A stretch of 7,932 bases of DNA, taken from an uncultured Clostridia bacterium (lineage in GTDB: Bacteria > Bacillota > Clostridia > Christensenellales > Borkfalkiaceae). Under the pieces are notes generated by a model. The model had not been told where the DNA came from. It did not search any database and worked only from the letters and a program-made list of their open reading frames with translations. Positions within the stretch are counted from its first letter, which is position 1, and every line of letters starts with the position of its first letter. A program made the position numbers and the translations under genes. Below, piece after piece: positions 5,046 through 7,932 of the stretch. The stretch spans positions 1 to 7,932 of the forward strand of contig CANRFD010000065.1 of assembly GCA_947629845.1 (NCBI GenBank), read 5' to 3'.

Positions 5046-7932
5046 TCACGCAAAAGTTGCCGCAAATTTCAGAAATTTCGCCATGCGAAGCATAGTTTTG
5101 CCGCTGTTTTCCGCCGGACGGAACTTGAGAACGGGCGCAGTCGTCATTTCGAGGGAGCAGGCGGCGCGGTATTTTTCCATGGCGGCGGCCAGCCCTTCGC
5201 CCGAAAGCGCCGCAAGCGAGGTAAATTCGAGGGCGCCCCCCTTCTGCCCCACCGAGATCTTTTTGACCTTTAAGCGGGAAGCGTAGCTCTTCATGAGAGC
5301 GATGACGAGGAGGTTCAGCGTCTCCTCCGGGAGCCTGCCGTACATCTCCTCCATCGAGGTGCACACCCGCTTGTAGTCGGCCGCGCTGCGGATCTCGGCG
5401 ATCTGCTTGTAGCAGTCCATGCGCCCCGCCGGGGACTCGACGTAGCGTTCGGGGATGAACGCCGTCGCCTTGATGTCGAGGTCGACCGTCTCCTGCCGCT
5501 CGCCCGTGAGTTCCTCCTTGAGAATTTTGGCGTAGAGTTCGTAGCCCACCTTGTCCATATGGCCGTGCTGTTCCGCCCCCAAGACGTTGCCGGCGCCGCG
5601 GATCTCCAGGTCGCGCATGGCGATCTTGAAGCCGGCGCCGAGCTCGGTGAACTGCATGATGGCCTTGAGCCGCTCGGCGGCCGCCGCCGTCATGACCTTT
5701 TCCGCCTTATAGGTAAAGTAGGCGTGCGCGAGGCGGGCTCCCCTGCCCACCCTGCCGCGGAGCTGGTAGAGCTGGGAGATGCCGAGCCTGTCGGCGTCGA
5801 TGACGATGAGCGTGTTGGCGTTGGGGAGGTCGATGCCGTTCTCGATGATGGTCGTGGTGACGAGGACGTCGTACTCGCCGCGGTAGAAGCCGAACACGCT
5901 GCGCTCCAGAACGCTCTTCTCCATTCTGCCGTGCGCCACGGCGACGCGCGCCTCGGGGACGATCTCCTTGAGACGCTTGGCGTAGCTATCGATGGTCTCC
6001 ACGCGGTTGTAGAGCAGGAAGATCTGACCGCCGCGGGCGATCTCGCGGACGCAGGCGTCGCGGACGAGGGCCTCCGTCTCCTCGGCGACGTACGTCTGCA
6101 CGGGCAGGCGCGCCTGCGGGGGGGTGCGGATGGTGGAGATATCGCGGATGCCCGAGAGCGACAGGTGCAGCGTGCGCGGGATGGGCGTCGCCGTCATGGT
6201 GAGACAGTCGACATTGCGCTTGTAATTTTTGATCTTTTCCTTGTGCTCGACGCCGAAACGCTGCTCTTCGTCGAGGATGAGAAGCCCCAAGTCGCGGAAT
6301 TTGACGTCGGCGGAGAGCAGGCGGTGGGTGCCGACGAGCAGGTCGACTTCCCCCCGTGCCGAGGCGGCGAGGGTCTCGCTCACCTCTTTGTCGGTGCGGA
6401 AGCGGTTGAGACAGGCGACGCGGACGCCGAACTCCTTCATGCGCTCGGTCGCCGTCTGGAAGTGCTGTTCGGAGAGCACCGTGGAGGGGCACATGAGCGC
6501 GGCCTGCCTGCCCGCCAGAACGCAGAGGTAGGCGGCGCGCAGGGCGACCTCCGTCTTGCCGAAGCCGACGTCGCCCACGAGGAGCCTGTCCATCACCTTG
6601 TCCGAACACATGTCCTCCCTGATCTCGTCGAAGGAGACGCGCTGGTCGGGGGTATCTTCGTAGGGGAAGGCGGCCTCGAACTCGTCCATCTCCTCGCGGT
6701 AGTCGGGAAAGACGTAGCCGCGGCGCTCCCGGCGTTCGGCATAGAGCGCTTTGAGGTCGAACGCCATCTTCTTTAAGGAGGCGCGGACGCGGGCCTTGAC
6801 GCGCTCGAATTCGCCGCCGCCGATCTTGGAGAGGGTCGGGTTGTCCCCGCCCATGTATTTGGACAAGATGTCCATCTGCTCGACGGGGACGTAGAGGGTG
6901 TCGCCGTCCTTGTATTCGAGGGCGATATACTCCTTGGTGCCGTCCGTCGTCTCGATTTTTTTGGTGCCCGTGATGCGCCCGACGCCGTAACTTTCGTGCA
7001 CGGCGTAGTCCCCCACCTCGGGCGCGACGAAAAAGTCCCCTCTCCGCTTCTTGATGCGCCTCTCTTTGGGCACCTTGGTGAAGAGATCGCCCGTGCCGAC
7101 GACGGCGAGTTTGCATTCATGCAGAAGAAAGCCGTGTTCGAGCGCGTCGCCGAGGGCGGAGACGCCCGTAAACGCCTCGATGGCGGGCGGGAGGGAGGAA
7201 CAGAAGATGTTCTCCTCGCCGAGTTCCTCCTCCATGCGCCGGGCGCGCTCGGGCGTGCCGCACCAGAGCATGACGCGGTAGCCCGTCTTTTTCCACACGC
7301 GGATGTCGGCGGCGAGGTCGGGCAGGGAGTTGAGATAGCGGCGGATGGGCGGCGCGTTCAAATTGAACATGCTCAAGGGGTTGAAAAAGCCTACCGTGCC
7401 CGCGAAAGTTTGGAGTGCGAGGGTGCGGCAGCCGTTGAAATCAGAGATGTTCGCGCGGGGAACATATTGCCGCACGGAAAATTCCATCGCCTCGCCCGCC
7501 CCGAAAAGTTCGCGGAAGCGCTGCTCGTGCTCGCGGTACAGCCCGTCGAGTTTATCGGCGATGAGTTTGCTCTCGTCGAAGATGATGAGAGCGTCGCCGA
7601 AGAGGGCGCGGGGCTCCGTGCTGCCCTTTAAGAGGGGGAGAATGTAGTCCGAGCGGTAATGTTCGGTTTCGAGGCTCTCTTTGAGGGTGCGGAGGCGTTC
7701 GCGGACGGAGACGGGGGCGGCGGAGACCTCTTTTTCAAGGGCGGCGGCGAGGGTTTCTTCGTCACCCGCCGAGAGACAGGCGTCGGTCGCGGCGATGATG
7801 TCGATGAAGGCGATTTGCGGGTAGCGTTCCCCCGTCACCTCGTCGTAGGGCTTGATGGCCTCCACTTCGTCGCCGAAAAAGTCGACGCGGACGGGATGAG
7901 AGGCGCCGACGGGATAGATGCCGAGAATGTCG
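5046..7932 (-). CDS. mfd: Transcription-repair coupling factor Mfd (5' end outside window)
   Basis: ATP-dependent DNA translocase that binds RNA polymerase stalled at a lesion, pushes it off and recruits UvrA for nucleotide excision repair. The visible 961 residues compare with about 1150 in full-length Mfd, so about 170-200 N-terminal residues lie to the right. Order from the visible N-terminus: the end of the UvrB-like module; a CarD/RID-type polymerase-interaction domain (VGDYAVHESYGVGRI, about 306-320, to about 372); then the translocase with FPYEDTPDQ, Walker A GDVGFGKT (453-460; plus 6552-6575), DEEQRFG (554-560), TMTATPIPRT (578-587), IIENGIDLPNANT (695-707), and QLRGRVGR (723-730). 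The downstream RDLEIRGAGNVLG element and the C-terminal regulatory domain complete it. All ATPase motifs are intact. The frame stays open to the window edge and beyond the GTG at 7865 with typical Mfd sequence (DILGIYPVGA, HPVRVDFFGDE), so that GTG is internal. It ends with TGA at 5046-5048. Confidence 0.98.
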   Translation of the reverse strand, partial: DILGIYPVGASHPVRVDFFGDEVEAIKPYDEVTGERYPQIAFIDIIAATDACLSAGDEETLAAALEKEVSAAPVSVRERLRTLKESLETEHYRSDYILPLLKGSTEPRALFGDALIIFDESKLIADKLDGLYREHEQRFRELFGAGEAMEFSVRQYVPRANISDFNGCRTLALQTFAGTVGFFNPLSMFNLNAPPIRRYLNSLPDLAADIRVWKKTGYRVMLWCGTPERARRMEEELGEENIFCSSLPPAIEAFTGVSALGDALEHGFLLHECKLAVVGTGDLFTKVPKERRIKKRRGDFFVAPEVGDYAVHESYGVGRITGTKKIETTDGTKEYIALEYKDGDTLYVPVEQMDILSKYMGGDNPTLSKIGGGEFERVKARVRASLKKMAFDLKALYAERRERRGYVFPDYREEMDEFEAAFPYEDTPDQRVSFDEIREDMCSDKVMDRLLVGDVGFGKTEVALRAAYLCVLAGRQAALMCPSTVLSEQHFQTATERMKEFGVRVACLNRFRTDKEVSETLAASARGEVDLLVGTHRLLSADVKFRDLGLLILDEEQRFGVEHKEKIKNYKRNVDCLTMTATPIPRTLHLSLSGIRDISTIRTPPQARLPVQTYVAEETEALVRDACVREIARGGQIFLLYNRVETIDSYAKRLKEIVPEARVAVAHGRMEKSVLERSVFGFYRGEYDVLVTTTIIENGIDLPNANTLIVIDADRLGISQLYQLRGRVGRGARLAHAYFTYKAEKVMTAAAAERLKAIMQFTELGAGFKIAMRDLEIRGAGNVLGAEQHGHMDKVGYELYAKILKEELTGERQETVDLDIKATAFIPERYVESPAGRMDCYKQIAEIRSAADYKRVCTSMEEMYGRLPEETLNLLVIALMKSYASRLKVKKISVGQKGGALEFTSLAALSGEGLAAAMEKYRAACSLEMTTAPVLKFRPAENSGKTMLRMAKFLKFAATFA

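Noticed and set aside
5559..6776. 405-residue plus-strand open frame
   Set aside because: Antisense shadow of the mfd translocase module, whose motifs are intact on the minus strand.
7863..7865. GTG as the mfd start codon
   Set aside because: The frame continues upstream with conserved Mfd sequence to the window edge, so this is an internal Val codon.

Overview
The window looks like a chromosomal segment of a GC-rich Firmicute, most likely a gut-type member of the Clostridia. This rests on three things: an mfd gene followed by a PrsA/SurA-like lipoprotein gene, which is a familiar clostridial neighbourhood; a sigma-A-type promoter and purine-rich ribosome binding sites; and a mosaic of short palindromic repeats of a style seen in many uncultured gut clostridial genomes. 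The lineage is an inference; no rRNA or other marker gene is present.

Layout. Positions 1-638 (+) hold the C-terminal two thirds of an aldo/keto reductase of the YghZ/AKR14 type. It ends at an exceptionally strong intrinsic terminator, a perfect 33-bp stem with a 3-nt loop and eight T's. Positions 727-1934 have no credible gene. The first part (727-908) is T/G-rich with homopolymer T tracts. The second part (909-1889) is a repeat island built from at least four short elements, here called A, B, S and C, present in two to three copies and joined in a similar order. One of them (S) keeps a 6-bp stem by paired base changes between copies while its apical part carries a different insert in each copy.

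From 1935 to the right edge, three genes read on the minus strand: mfd (5' end beyond position 7932), a 719-residue lipoprotein with a degenerate, interrupted parvulin-type foldase domain, and uppP (undecaprenyl-diphosphatase). A TTGCAC-17-TATAAT promoter lies in the short gap after mfd and should drive the lipoprotein and uppP, which are 9 nt apart. It also shows that the lipoprotein starts at 4931 and not at the upstream ATG at 4991.

How they fit together: Mfd couples repair to transcription. The lipoprotein would act on the outer face of the membrane in folding exported proteins, and UppP recycles the lipid carrier for peptidoglycan and other wall polymers, so the last two share a cell-envelope theme. 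The reductase is transcribed convergently and is unrelated. The most unusual items are the repeat island with its covarying S stem, and the interrupted foldase domain.
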